The notes below the pieces were generated by a model. It had not been told where the DNA came from and searched no databases. It saw only the letters and a list, made by a program, of their open reading frames with translations. The position numbers and the translations under genes are program-made. Of a DNA stretch of 23,519 nt, positions 4,913-12,127 are shown piece by piece; positions within the stretch are counted from its first letter, which is position 1, and the number at the start of each line of letters is the position of its first letter. Source of the DNA: a virus. The DNA lies in the IMG/VR virus record IMGVR_UViG_3300027733_000203, positions 1-23,519 of that record; one strand, given 5' to 3'.

Positions 4913-7258
4913 ATGAAACTCCGCGACTTCATCCCCCCCGTGTTTGCCCGTGTCGCGCAGAAATCCTTTGCCGCCACCGCCGCCGCCTGGACGCGCGGGG
5001 ATGATCTCACCGACCGCCCCGCCACGAAGCTCGTCAGCTCCTACGCGCAATCCGGCTGGGTGCACGCCGCCGTCAATCTCGTCTCGGGGGAATTCACCGG
5101 CCTGCCGCTCTGCTTCTACGCCGGCACCGAGGAATTCGACAACCCCGCGCTCGACGCCTGGTGGGCCGCGCCCGCCCTCGGTCCCGATGGCAAACGCCTC
5201 GACCGCGCCTCGGTCGATCGCCTGATCGCTCTCTGGCTCCAGACCGAAGGCGAATTCTTCCTGCTCCTCGACGACGCCTGGCTGCTCTCCCGCTTCGCCA
5301 CGTCTTCTGCGTCTTCCAAGTCTTCCGCGTCTTCCCCATTTTCATCCACTCCCTTCATCGTCGCCCGCCCGGATCGCGTCCGCCTCATCGTGCAGGCCGG
5401 CACGCTCCGCGGCTACGAATACACCGACGCCGCCGGCCGCCGCTCCGTCTATCTGCCCGAGCAGGTCGTGCACCGCATGGAGCCCAACCCGCTCGACGAG
5501 TGGCGCGGCCTCGGCCGCACGCAGGTCGCCCGCGTCGCCACCGAGGGCGCCTTCCTCACCGGCGTCTACATCCGCGACCTCATGCGGAACAACGGCGACC
5601 AGGGCTTCATCGTCGTCGGCAAGGGCGGCGTGGTCGACGATGCCCAGCGCGAGCAGATCGTGGCCGGCCTCCGCGCCAAACGGGCCGCCCTCCGCTCCGG
5701 CATCGCCAAAGACCTTTTTCTTACGGGCGACATCACTGTCGAGCGCCCCACCGAGCAGGCGGCCGGCGCCGATCTCACCGCCTCGCAAGGCATGAGCCAG
5801 CAGGAAATCTTTGTGACGCATGGCGTGCCGCCCTCGATGGCGACCGTGAAGGCCGTGTATTCCATCGGCAAGGATAGCGACCGCTACCAGCTCATCACGT
5901 CGACCAGTCAGCCGCTCTCCCGCCTCATCACCGGCGCCTACAGCGAACTCGCCCGCCGGCAGACGGGCCTCGATCTCCGCGCCGAGCACGATTGGGACGA
6001 TCACCCCGTGATGCAGGAGGTGCGCCGCGCCCGCCTCGATGCCGGCCTGAAGCTCTGGGCCACCGGCATGGCCTGGCGCGACATCAACGATTATCTCGGC
6101 CTCGGCCTCAGCAAGTTCCCTGGCTGGGAGGTCGCCTATCTCCCGTTCTCCGTCTCGCCTCTTTCTTCCGGCGACGTCGCGCCCGCCCTCGATCCCGTCG
6201 CCGATCCGATGCTGGCGGAGCCCGAAGACGATACCCTCAAGACCCTCCGCCTCCTGGTGCTCGCCCGCAGCCGCACCGCCGCGCCGCGCTCCGTCGTAGG
6301 GCCGCCGCTCGCCGGCGGGCCGCTCCGTTGCGCCACCGCTCCAGACGAGTTCGCCGCCTTCACGTGCGGGTGCTCCAGTAGCGGCGAGCGCCAGCGAGTG
6401 GCTTCGACGGATCGCGATGAACTCGTCGCCCAACGCGCCGACCGCCCCGCCGCCGAGATCGCCCGCTGGAAAACCCTCATCGCCCAGCGCCGCGGCACCG
6501 TCTCGGCGTTCAAGAGCGCCTTCACCCGCGTCCTCATGCAGGCCCGCGTCGAGACCCTCAAGAAAATCGAGGCGGTGCACGTCGATCCCAATAAGCTCTC
6601 AGCTCTCAGCTCTCAGCGCTCAGCCCCGATCCGCAAGAACGTCGCCATCGATTTCCTTTTTGACCTCGCGAAGTTCGCCAGCGGATTCCGCGGCGCGATG
6701 GAAAACCAGCAGAAGGCCGCGCTAAAGACGGCCGGCGATCAGCTCTTCGCCGAGCTGGGCAAGACCGATCCCTTCGCCTCGCCGCCGGCCGCCGTCACGG
6801 AATTTCTCGCGCAGCGCGAAAACAAACTCCGCGGCGTGCCGCAGTCTGTGTTCGACCGCGTGAAGGCCACGCTTCAGGCCGGGCTCGATGCCGGCGAGAC
6901 CACCGCCCAACTCTCCGCCCGCGTGAAGAGCGAATTCAACGGCATGGCCGACGAAGACGCCCGCCGCATCGCGCAGACCGAGACGAGCGCCGCCTACGGC
7001 TCCGGCCGCGACCAGGCGATGCGCGCCGCGGGCATCCAGTTCAAGGCGTGGCTCACGAGCGGCAACGGCAACGTGCGCAGCTCGCACGAGCAGGCCGGGC
7101 TCGACTACCCGCCCGACCGCGGCATCCCGCTCGACGAGCCCTTCATCGTCGGCGGCGAGGAACTCATGCACCCCGGCGACACGAGCGGCAGCGCCGGCAA
7201 CGTGATCAACTGCCACTGCGTGAGCATCGCCGTCAAAGCCCCGGAGGACGCCGCATGA
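4913..7258 (+). CDS. Phage portal protein fused to MuF-like head morphogenesis domain
   Basis: This 781-residue protein has two recognisable parts. Residues about 30-430 match HK97-type portals (PF04860): AVNLVSGEFTGLPLCFYAG, HRMEPNPLDEWRGLGRTQV, and QEIFVTHGVPPSMATVK, followed by a clip/crown region. Residues about 650-781 form a Mu gpF/SPP1 gp7-like domain (PF04233), with ARRIAQTETSAAYGSGRDQA, WLTSGNGNVRSSHEQAGLDY and the terminal NCHCVSI. The portal forms the dodecameric ring for DNA passage, and MuF proteins are minor capsid components that enter with DNA. The linker (about 445-575) contains repeat-derived segments at nucleotides 6292-6410 and 6594-6624, and the portal domain has a Ser-rich insert at 5301-5336. 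ATG 4913 is preferred over upstream codons because MKLRDFIPP starts a plausible portal N-terminus. Portal-MuF fusions are known but uncommon. Confidence 0.92.
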   Translation: MKLRDFIPPVFARVAQKSFAATAAAWTRGDDLTDRPATKLVSSYAQSGWVHAAVNLVSGEFTGLPLCFYAGTEEFDNPALDAWWAAPALGPDGKRLDRASVDRLIALWLQTEGEFFLLLDDAWLLSRFATSSASSKSSASSPFSSTPFIVARPDRVRLIVQAGTLRGYEYTDAAGRRSVYLPEQVVHRMEPNPLDEWRGLGRTQVARVATEGAFLTGVYIRDLMRNNGDQGFIVVGKGGVVDDAQREQIVAGLRAKRAALRSGIAKDLFLTGDITVERPTEQAAGADLTASQGMSQQEIFVTHGVPPSMATVKAVYSIGKDSDRYQLITSTSQPLSRLITGAYSELARRQTGLDLRAEHDWDDHPVMQEVRRARLDAGLKLWATGMAWRDINDYLGLGLSKFPGWEVAYLPFSVSPLSSGDVAPALDPVADPMLAEPEDDTLKTLRLLVLARSRTAAPRSVVGPPLAGGPLRCATAPDEFAAFTCGCSSSGERQRVASTDRDELVAQRADRPAAEIARWKTLIAQRRGTVSAFKSAFTRVLMQARVETLKKIEAVHVDPNKLSALSSQRSAPIRKNVAIDFLFDLAKFASGFRGAMENQQKAALKTAGDQLFAELGKTDPFASPPAAVTEFLAQRENKLRGVPQSVFDRVKATLQAGLDAGETTAQLSARVKSEFNGMADEDARRIAQTETSAAYGSGRDQAMRAAGIQFKAWLTSGNGNVRSSHEQAGLDYPPDRGIPLDEPFIVGGEELMHPGDTSGSAGNVINCHCVSIAVKAPEDAA
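5301..5336. repeat. GTCTTC-type tandem repeat inside portal
   Basis: Four copies of a nine-base unit close to GTCTTCCGC are read in frame as Ser/Ala/Lys-rich SSASSKSSASS (portal residues about 130-142). The insert sits just after LLSRFA and before PFIVARPDRVR, which otherwise would join as one beta hairpin. Confidence 0.75.
6292..6410. repeat. GC-rich palindromic repeat cluster in portal linker
   Basis: CCGCCG (6302-6307) and CGGCGG (6313-6318) form an inverted repeat that extends outward imperfectly to 6299-6321. A second GC-rich block, CAGTAGCGGCGAGCGCCAGC, lies at about 6376-6395. The stretch is translated in frame between the portal and MuF domains but has Cys/Gly/Arg-rich composition unlike the rest of the protein. 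It resembles dispersed intergenic repeats. Confidence 0.55.
6594..6624. repeat. AGCTCTC heptamer repeat inside portal-MuF linker
   Basis: Four AGCTCTC-like units are read in frame as LSALSSQRSA (residues about 561-571) within the linker before the MuF domain. Confidence 0.8.
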
Positions 7259-7320
7259 ACTCCGTGCCCTCTGTGCCACCTCTTCCGGCCTCTGTGCCTC
7301 CCTCCGTCTCCGGGGCCTGA
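7255..7320 (+). CDS. Possible 21-residue peptide, probably repeat-derived
   Basis: An ATG at 7255 overlaps the portal stop codon (ATGA) and opens 21 codons rich in Ser, Val and Pro (MNSVPSVPPLPASVPPSV). The overlap would allow coupled translation. However, the DNA is a CCTCTGTGCC/CTCCGTC spacer repeat like that at 1315-1352, so the frame may be accidental. Confidence 0.2.
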   Translation: MNSVPSVPPLPASVPPSVSGA

Positions 7321-7321
7321 G

Positions 7322-7352
7322 TCTCTCAGCTCTCAACTCTCAGCTCTCAACT
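7322..7352. repeat. AGCTCTC/AACTCTC heptamer repeat before prohead protease
   Basis: Four heptamer units lie 20 bases upstream of the protease ATG. The 31 bases, plus the following TTTCC, are identical to the copy at 16563-16593 upstream of the tape measure gene. Confidence 0.85.
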
Positions 7353-7372
7353 TTTCCGCCCTCCGCCCTCCC

Positions 7373-8047
7373 ATGAAAACTCTCCGCCGCGAATTTCCCA
7401 CCACCGCTCGCGTCCTCTCCGCCACCGCCGGCACCGTCGAATTCGTCGCGAGCGACGAGACGCTCGACTGTTACCAGGAGATCGTGCGCGCCTCCGGGTG
7501 GCGCTTCACGCACTTCAAGAAAAACGCACCCTTCGTCGATTCGCACGATTACAGCACGATTGAAAAACTCCTCGGCCAGGTGGCCGATTGGCGCATCGAA
7601 GGCCGCCAACTCATCGAGACCGTGCGCTACGATCTCACGCCCGGCTCGCTCGGGCTGAAAGCCTTCAAGCTCGTCCGCGATGGTTTCCTGAAAGCTGTCT
7701 CCGTCGGCTTCGTGCCCACGCGCACCGTCTCGAAATTCGACGGCGCCGAATTCAATCTCGTCCTTGCCGATCTCGCGCTCTCGCCCGCCAACGCCGCCGC
7801 CGTGCGCGTGGTCTACCTGGAGCAGGAGCAGATCGAGCTTTCGCAGTGCGTGATCGGGGCCAACCCCAACGCCCTCGCCCGCGCCTACAAGGCCGGCTGC
7901 CTCAACGATGAGGATATCGACCAACTTTCCGCCCAGATCGAAGTCTCGAAACAAAACGCTCGCCCGGCCGCAGTCTCCGTGGACGCCGGCGCAGCCACCC
8001 CACGGACGAAACTCGCGCTCCTGGCGGCGATCCACGCGCTCCGCTGA
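7373..8047 (+). CDS. HK97-type prohead protease
   Basis: This 224-residue protein fits the HK97 prohead maturation protease family (PF04586), a serine protease with a herpesvirus-assemblin-like fold. It cleaves the scaffold part of the capsid protein during head maturation. Visible signatures are VEFVASDETLDCYQEIVRASGW (strands that open the fold), the catalytic-type His in FVDSHDY (H58), the nucleophile Ser in KAVSVGF (S110), and the IELSQCVIGANPNAL segment (about 154-168), which matches the usual ELS-x-V-x-x-P-A-N-P. The tail after residue 170 is variable. It sits directly before the major capsid gene, the usual order. There is no Shine-Dalgarno sequence; a heptamer repeat lies just upstream. 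Confidence 0.92.
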   Translation: MKTLRREFPTTARVLSATAGTVEFVASDETLDCYQEIVRASGWRFTHFKKNAPFVDSHDYSTIEKLLGQVADWRIEGRQLIETVRYDLTPGSLGLKAFKLVRDGFLKAVSVGFVPTRTVSKFDGAEFNLVLADLALSPANAAAVRVVYLEQEQIELSQCVIGANPNALARAYKAGCLNDEDIDQLSAQIEVSKQNARPAAVSVDAGAATPRTKLALLAAIHALR

Positions 8048-8102
8048 TCGCGGCGCGCATCCAGAAAAACCAACTCAGTCACTCAGAAAGAAAATCAGTC
8101 CC

Positions 8103-9470
8103 ATGAAAAAGTTCCTTCACGCACTCTTCGCTCACGCGAAAAATTCCGCGCTGCTCGTCGCCGCGCTCACCGCTGTCGCGGCCTATAATCTCTTCACGAA
8201 TCTCGGCGTGCACTTCGCGCCCCTCGCCCTCGGCCTCACCGCCGAAGACGAGACCCGCGAGATCAACAAGTCGCTGCTCGCCTCGCTGGGCGGCATCGAG
8301 AAACGCCTCGGCAAGATCGACGAGATCGAAAAGGCCATTGAGAAAAACAAGGGCGACTATGAATCTGTCGTCAAACTCGTCGCTGAGGTGCAGCTTCAGA
8401 TGATCGAGTTTCGCAAGCTCTCGCTCCAGCAGAACTCGATTGCTCAGCGCAGCGCCCGGCCCGGCTTCCTTTCCGATGGCGCCGCGAAGTTCCTCGGCGG
8501 CGTTTACCTGCTCGCGGCCCGCAATCAGGAGAAACTCGGCGGCCTCCGCGTCGGCGATATCGATGAGAAGATTCGCGAGTGCCTCGGCGTCGAAGCCAAG
8601 GCGTCCCTCACAACCAGCGACATCCCGATCCCGACGCAGTGGCGGCCCGAAGTCGTCGAGTTAGTCAGCCAGTTCGGCGCGGCCCGCAAATACGGCACCG
8701 TGTTCCCGCTCGGCGCCGGCGTCGTCAAGCTGCCCCGCCTGGGCACCGACACCGCCTTCGGCCTGATCTCGGCCAGCGCCGCCGTCCCCGCGAAGTCGCC
8801 CACCGTTGTCTTCGTCACGTTCACGCCCGAGAAGACCGGCGGCCTCATCACCCTCCCGAGCGAAATCGACGAAGACTCCATCGTGGCGATGGGTCAGTTT
8901 CTCGGACGCTACTGCGCCCGTCAGATGGCGAAGGCGGAAGACTCCCTCTTCTTCATCGGCAACGGCAGCACGCAGGGCGCGGTCGAGGGCCTCACCTACT
9001 CGACGATCACGAATTCGAAGGTGACGCAAATGGCGTCCACGAAGACGAAGTATAGCGACATGACGCTCGCCTACCTCCGCGGCATCCGTGCCCTGGTCGA
9101 CGCTGCCGCCCTCGGGACGAGCGCCTACTACCTGCACCCGTCGTTTGAGCAAATGCTCGCCGGCTTCAACACCTCGGGCGACAAACCGTATATCGCCAAC
9201 GGCATCCAGGGGGCGAGCCTCGACGGCTACCCGATCCGCTGGGTAGACGTGATGCCCGCCTACGCGGCGAGCGCCAACGTGTCGAAGGTCTTCGCCCTCT
9301 TCGGCGATGTGAGCTACCAATACCTCGGCGTGCGCCGCGGCATCGAGGTCGCCACGTCGAAGGAAGCCGGCTTCACGACCGACGAGATCATCGTGCGTGC
9401 GCTCTCGCGCTTCACGATTGGCCTCATGGCCACCGGTGCCGTCTCCGGCCTGGAGACCGCCGCGAGCTAA
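8103..9470 (+). CDS. Major capsid protein, HK97 fold
   Basis: This 455-residue protein is a HK97-fold major capsid precursor (PF05065-like). Residues about 48-112 form a charged coiled-coil delta/scaffold domain (IEKRLGKIDEIEKAIEKNKG). The mature shell domain starts near residue 118-125 (ARPGFLSDGAAKFLGG) and contains SDIPIPTQWRPEVVELVSQFG, the E-loop/P-domain region and a typical ending FTTDEIIVRALSRFTIGLM. Unusually, residues 15-45 are strongly hydrophobic (NSALLVAALTAVAAYNLFTN), resembling a signal anchor ahead of the scaffold. ATG 8103 is favoured because it is preceded by a purine-rich AGAAAGAAAA stretch (about 8086-8095), the closest thing to a ribosome-binding site in the head module. 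The gene ends 25 bases before a strong terminator, as expected for a highly expressed capsid gene. Confidence 0.93.
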   Translation: MKKFLHALFAHAKNSALLVAALTAVAAYNLFTNLGVHFAPLALGLTAEDETREINKSLLASLGGIEKRLGKIDEIEKAIEKNKGDYESVVKLVAEVQLQMIEFRKLSLQQNSIAQRSARPGFLSDGAAKFLGGVYLLAARNQEKLGGLRVGDIDEKIRECLGVEAKASLTTSDIPIPTQWRPEVVELVSQFGAARKYGTVFPLGAGVVKLPRLGTDTAFGLISASAAVPAKSPTVVFVTFTPEKTGGLITLPSEIDEDSIVAMGQFLGRYCARQMAKAEDSLFFIGNGSTQGAVEGLTYSTITNSKVTQMASTKTKYSDMTLAYLRGIRALVDAAALGTSAYYLHPSFEQMLAGFNTSGDKPYIANGIQGASLDGYPIRWVDVMPAYAASANVSKVFALFGDVSYQYLGVRRGIEVATSKEAGFTTDEIIVRALSRFTIGLMATGAVSGLETAAS

Positions 9471-9493
9471 ACCCCCTGGCGGGAGTTTTCTGC

Positions 9494-9523
9494 GAGGTCC
9501 GCCGCACGGGCGGCGGGCCTTTT
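9494..9523 (+). terminator. Intrinsic terminator after major capsid gene
   Basis: GGTCCGCCG (9496-9504) pairs with CGGCGGGCC (9511-9519) through nine base pairs including one G-T wobble, with a six-base loop. The flanking A9495-T9520 adds a pair. TTTT (9520-9523) follows. This is the clearest terminator in the window and probably sets capsid transcript levels relative to the downstream connector genes. Confidence 0.85.
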
Positions 9524-9542
9524 AGAAACCCTCTCACCGCAA

Positions 9543-9611
9543 ATGCCACCACCCATCCTCACTAAGCCCATCCGCCCCCGCCCGCGCCCCTATCCCACGA
9601 TCAAGCGCTAA
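9543..9611 (+). CDS. 22-residue Pro/Arg-rich peptide
   Basis: This small frame follows the capsid terminator. It encodes 22 residues with eight prolines, four arginines and two lysines and no acidic residue (net charge about +6). Its centre reads KPIRPRPRPYP. It has no clear Shine-Dalgarno sequence, like most genes here, and ends 42 bases before the adaptor gene. The composition resembles proline-rich antimicrobial peptides (oncocin, bactenecin and drosocin contain PRP repeats). It may instead be a small virion peptide or a chance frame. Being downstream of a terminator, it would need read-through or its own promoter. Confidence 0.35.
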   Translation: MPPPILTKPIRPRPRPYPTIKR

Positions 9612-9615
9612 CTCC

Positions 9616-9647
9616 GTCTCTCAGCTCTCAGCTCTCAACTCTCAGCT
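9616..9647. repeat. AGCTCTC heptamer repeat before adaptor
   Basis: Four heptamer units (AGCTCTC/AACTCTC) end six bases upstream of the adaptor ATG. They fully replace any ribosome-binding site. Confidence 0.85.
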
Positions 9648-9653
9648 CCCCTC

Positions 9654-10784
9654 ATGGACCTCGGCCTCGGCAATCTCACGCAGCTCAAGGCGCACCTCCT
9701 CGCCGAGGCGCTGCGCTCCGGCACGACCTACGACACCACCCTCGCCGCGCTCGGCAAAGGCGTGGCCGCGCGCTTCGAAGGCCATTGCCACCGCAAGTTC
9801 GGCCGCGTCGTGGCCGACACCCACGAGTGCTCCGCCGCCCGCGATCACGTCGTGCTCCCGCGCTACCCGGTCGAATCCGTCTCGGCGATCTCCCTCCGCG
9901 AAACGCTCGCCACTGGCTGGGTCGACCAGGGCACCGTCTCCGATCTCGTCGAAAACATTTCCGAGGCCGCGGGGCTCGTCACTCTCAGCTCTCCGCTCTC
10001 CGCTCTCAGCTCGGCACGCCTGCGCGTGACGTATACCGGCGGCTACTGGTATCCCACCAGCGCCGCGCGCACGATCCTCTCCGGCTCCGCCTCCTTCTCC
10101 GTGGGGCAGAGCACCGCCTTCATCACCTTCGCCTCTGCCTTCGATGCCGTGCCGGCCGTGGGCGTCACGCTCCAGGCGCCCGACGGCTCGCCGATCTTCG
10201 ACGTCACCCCGCAGGCCATCACGCGCACGGGCTTCACCATCGCCCTCGCTGCGGCCGCCGGCTCCGGCTATTCGGTCGCATGGGTCGCCGCCGATGCCTC
10301 CGACGATGCCGATGCCTCCGTGCTCCAGAGCGGCAGCGCGAGCCTCACCCTGGCCGCCGAGAGCAAGGCGATCACCTTCGGCACCGCCTTCACGGCCGCC
10401 CCCATCGTCTTCTGCCAGGTCGTCGCGCCCGCGAGCGGGCTCGTGATCGCGTGCTCGCCCACGCTCATCACCACCGCCGGCTTCACCGCCCCGCTCGGCT
10501 TCCCGATCCCCGCCACGGGCTACACCCTCAACTGGTTCGCCTTCGCCGTCGGCGCCACCACCGCCGCGCCCACGCTGCCCTCCGGCGCCACCGCGCTCCC
10601 CGACGATCTCACCGCCGCCTGGCTGCACCAGTGTGCCCTCGTGTGGGCCAGCCTCGACGTGCTCGGCACCGGCCTCTCCGACGAAAAAGCCCGCACCGCC
10701 ACGCGCGACAACCTCGGCAAACTCACTCTCTCGCCCGACGTGGCCGAGACGCTCCGGCGCTACCAGCGCCACGTCGTCACCTGA
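9654..10784 (+). CDS. Head-tail connector/adaptor with two inserted H-lectin-like domains
   Basis: This 376-residue protein begins like a gp6/gp15-type head-tail adaptor: helices at about 8-45, then strands VLPRYPVESVSAISL (67-81) and ARLRVTYTGGYWYP (121-134). It ends with the usual C-terminal helices LPDDLTAAWLHQCALVWASL (315-334) and DVAETLRRYQRHV (362-374). Between them, residues about 142-214 and 224-299 are two related beta domains. Each follows the pattern GSAS-x-x-x-x-x-x-x-x-x-ITF-x-x-AF-x-x-xP...IT-x-x-GFT...GY-x-x-x-W-x-A, which matches the H-type lectin/gp53-like fold (PF09458). The adaptor joins portal and tail and is normally 100-200 residues, so the insert doubles its size and probably projects at the neck. 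A heptamer-derived LSSPLSALSS (111-120) interrupts the core strand region. Confidence 0.85.
   Translation: MDLGLGNLTQLKAHLLAEALRSGTTYDTTLAALGKGVAARFEGHCHRKFGRVVADTHECSAARDHVVLPRYPVESVSAISLRETLATGWVDQGTVSDLVENISEAAGLVTLSSPLSALSSARLRVTYTGGYWYPTSAARTILSGSASFSVGQSTAFITFASAFDAVPAVGVTLQAPDGSPIFDVTPQAITRTGFTIALAAAAGSGYSVAWVAADASDDADASVLQSGSASLTLAAESKAITFGTAFTAAPIVFCQVVAPASGLVIACSPTLITTAGFTAPLGFPIPATGYTLNWFAFAVGATTAAPTLPSGATALPDDLTAAWLHQCALVWASLDVLGTGLSDEKARTATRDNLGKLTLSPDVAETLRRYQRHVVT
9981..10012. repeat. Heptamer repeat inside adaptor gene
   Basis: Four units (CTCTCAG, CTCTCCG, CTCTCCG, CTCTCAG) are read in frame as LSSPLSALSS, between residues GLVT and ARLRVTYTGG of the adaptor. Confidence 0.75.
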
Positions 10785-10788
10785 TCCC

Positions 10789-11355
10789 GTGAGCCTCACC
10801 GTCGACATCGCCCTCACGCCCTCCGCCGCCGCGCTCCTGCGCAGCAGCAAGACGTGGCCCGCGAAAATGTCGCAGGCCATCGCGCACGGCCTCGACTACG
10901 AGAACGAGCTGACCATCGGCCACGCGCAGGCCCGCCACCTCAGCCGCCGCGGGCCCACGACCCTCGGCGTCGTCACCAACCGCCTCCGCTCCTCGCTCAA
11001 CCAGGTCTCCGCCGCCATCGACGGAAACTCCGTCATTTCCTCGATCGGCACCAACGTCGCCTATGCCGGCGCCCACGAGTTCGGCTTCGTCGGCCGCGTG
11101 CAGGTGAAAGCCTTCACGCGGAAGGTGAACACCTACGCCGGCGGCACGAAGCTCGTCGCGCACCTCGCGAAATCCGGCCGCATCGTGAAGAAGAAGGCGA
11201 AGATCACCGCCACCGGCACGCAGCAGGTCAAAGCCCACACCCGCATGATGAAAATGCCCGAGCGCTCCTTCATCCGCTCCAGCATCCGCGAACGCTCCGC
11301 CGACTACTCCGCCACCCTCAGCAGCGCCATCGTCGCCGCCTTCGCCCGCTCATGA
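10789..11355 (+). CDS. Phage virion morphogenesis / tail completion protein, Mu gpG-like
   Basis: This 188-residue protein starts with GTG (read as Met). It contains the motif pair typical of the phage virion morphogenesis family (PF05069; Mu gpG, P2 gpS, HK97 gp10-like). These are ISSIGTNVAYAGAHEFGF (about 84-101), corresponding to Y-A-x-x-H-x-F-G, and the ending MPERSFIRSSIRER (about 156-169), corresponding to P-x-R-x-F-L. The Lys-rich middle (about 108-150) is longer than in short relatives. Members act in head completion or tail-end joining. It starts four bases after the adaptor stop, and its stop overlaps the start of the next gene (ATGA), so the neck proteins are co-translated. Confidence 0.85.
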   Translation: MSLTVDIALTPSAAALLRSSKTWPAKMSQAIAHGLDYENELTIGHAQARHLSRRGPTTLGVVTNRLRSSLNQVSAAIDGNSVISSIGTNVAYAGAHEFGFVGRVQVKAFTRKVNTYAGGTKLVAHLAKSGRIVKKKAKITATGTQQVKAHTRMMKMPERSFIRSSIRERSADYSATLSSAIVAAFARS

Positions 11356-12077
11356 CCACCTTGGAACGTCAACTCCTCGACATGCAGGCCCGGCTCGAAG
11401 CCGACGCCTACTTCATCGACGTGCCCATCTTCGTCCTCCGCCCCCGTGCGCAGGAGGGCGCCGCGCAGATTCAGACCCGCATTGACCAGGCGCTTTCCGG
11501 GCTCGTGCAGAAGGCCGGCAAGTGCGGTGCAGCCGTCACGCTCCTCATGCCCACGGGCGACACCGACAAGCCGAACATTCCCGGCCCCGCCCTCCGCTTC
11601 ACCTACACCGCCCGCGTGCAGGAGATCATTGGTGTGAACATGGGGCCCAACGGCACGCAGAAGAGCGCCGAGGAAATCGCCGTGGCTGTGCTCCAGTGCT
11701 TTCATCACGCGAGCCTCAACGGCCGCCACGTTCTCACCGCCTCGGCCGATACGCTCACGCCCTCCCTGGAGGCCGATCCGAAGCTGACCTATGACGTGCG
11801 CTTCAGTGCGCAGGGCAATCTCGCCAAGCCCACCAAGTGCGCGCAGCCGATCATCTCGCCCAGCTCCGGCGCCGTGCCGCAGACCGTCACCCTCACCTGC
11901 GCCACCGCCACTGCCGCGATCTATTACACGACGGATGGCAGCTATCCCTCGCCCCTGAACTCCACCGCGACCCGCTACACCGCCCCGATCTCCGTCACCG
12001 TCGCGTGCACCCTGCGCACCGCCGCCCACCTCGCCGCCTACCAGCAGAGCGACATCGCCGAAGCCACCTTCACCTGA
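11352..12077 (+). CDS. Tail terminator-like protein with C-terminal chitobiase/Fn3-associated-like domain
   Basis: This is a 241-residue protein. The first about 155 residues (LERQLLDMQARLEADAYFID, TRIDQALSGLVQKAGKCGAA, LRFTYTARVQEIIG, DVRFSAQGN) have the alternating helix/strand layout of tail terminators or tail completion proteins. Position between a gpG-like protein and the tail tube supports this. Residues about 165-241 form an extra domain: PIISPSSGAVPQTVTLTCAT, IYYTTDGSYPS, RYTAPISVTVACTLRTAAH. This is the pattern of chitobiase/beta-hexosaminidase C-terminal or Fn3-associated domains (PF13290/PF13287 type), found on extracellular carbohydrate-active enzymes. The terminator normally caps the tail tube, so the domain would project around the neck. 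ATGA overlap with the previous gene fixes the start. Confidence 0.8.
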   Translation: MTTLERQLLDMQARLEADAYFIDVPIFVLRPRAQEGAAQIQTRIDQALSGLVQKAGKCGAAVTLLMPTGDTDKPNIPGPALRFTYTARVQEIIGVNMGPNGTQKSAEEIAVAVLQCFHHASLNGRHVLTASADTLTPSLEADPKLTYDVRFSAQGNLAKPTKCAQPIISPSSGAVPQTVTLTCATATAAIYYTTDGSYPSPLNSTATRYTAPISVTVACTLRTAAHLAAYQQSDIAEATFT

Positions 12078-12127
12078 TCCCGCCATCCCTTCTTCCACTT
12101 AGACTTCTCACTTAAACTCGAAAAAAC

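Noticed and set aside
3761-5065. Long reverse-strand open frame opposite terminase and portal
   Set aside because: It mirrors two well-supported + strand genes with clear motifs. Its composition is low-complexity Gly/Ala/Val/Arg and it has no recognisable domain.
6299-6321. Attachment site core in the portal gene
   Set aside because: It is an imperfect palindrome inside an intact coding frame and has no second copy at either end of the window.
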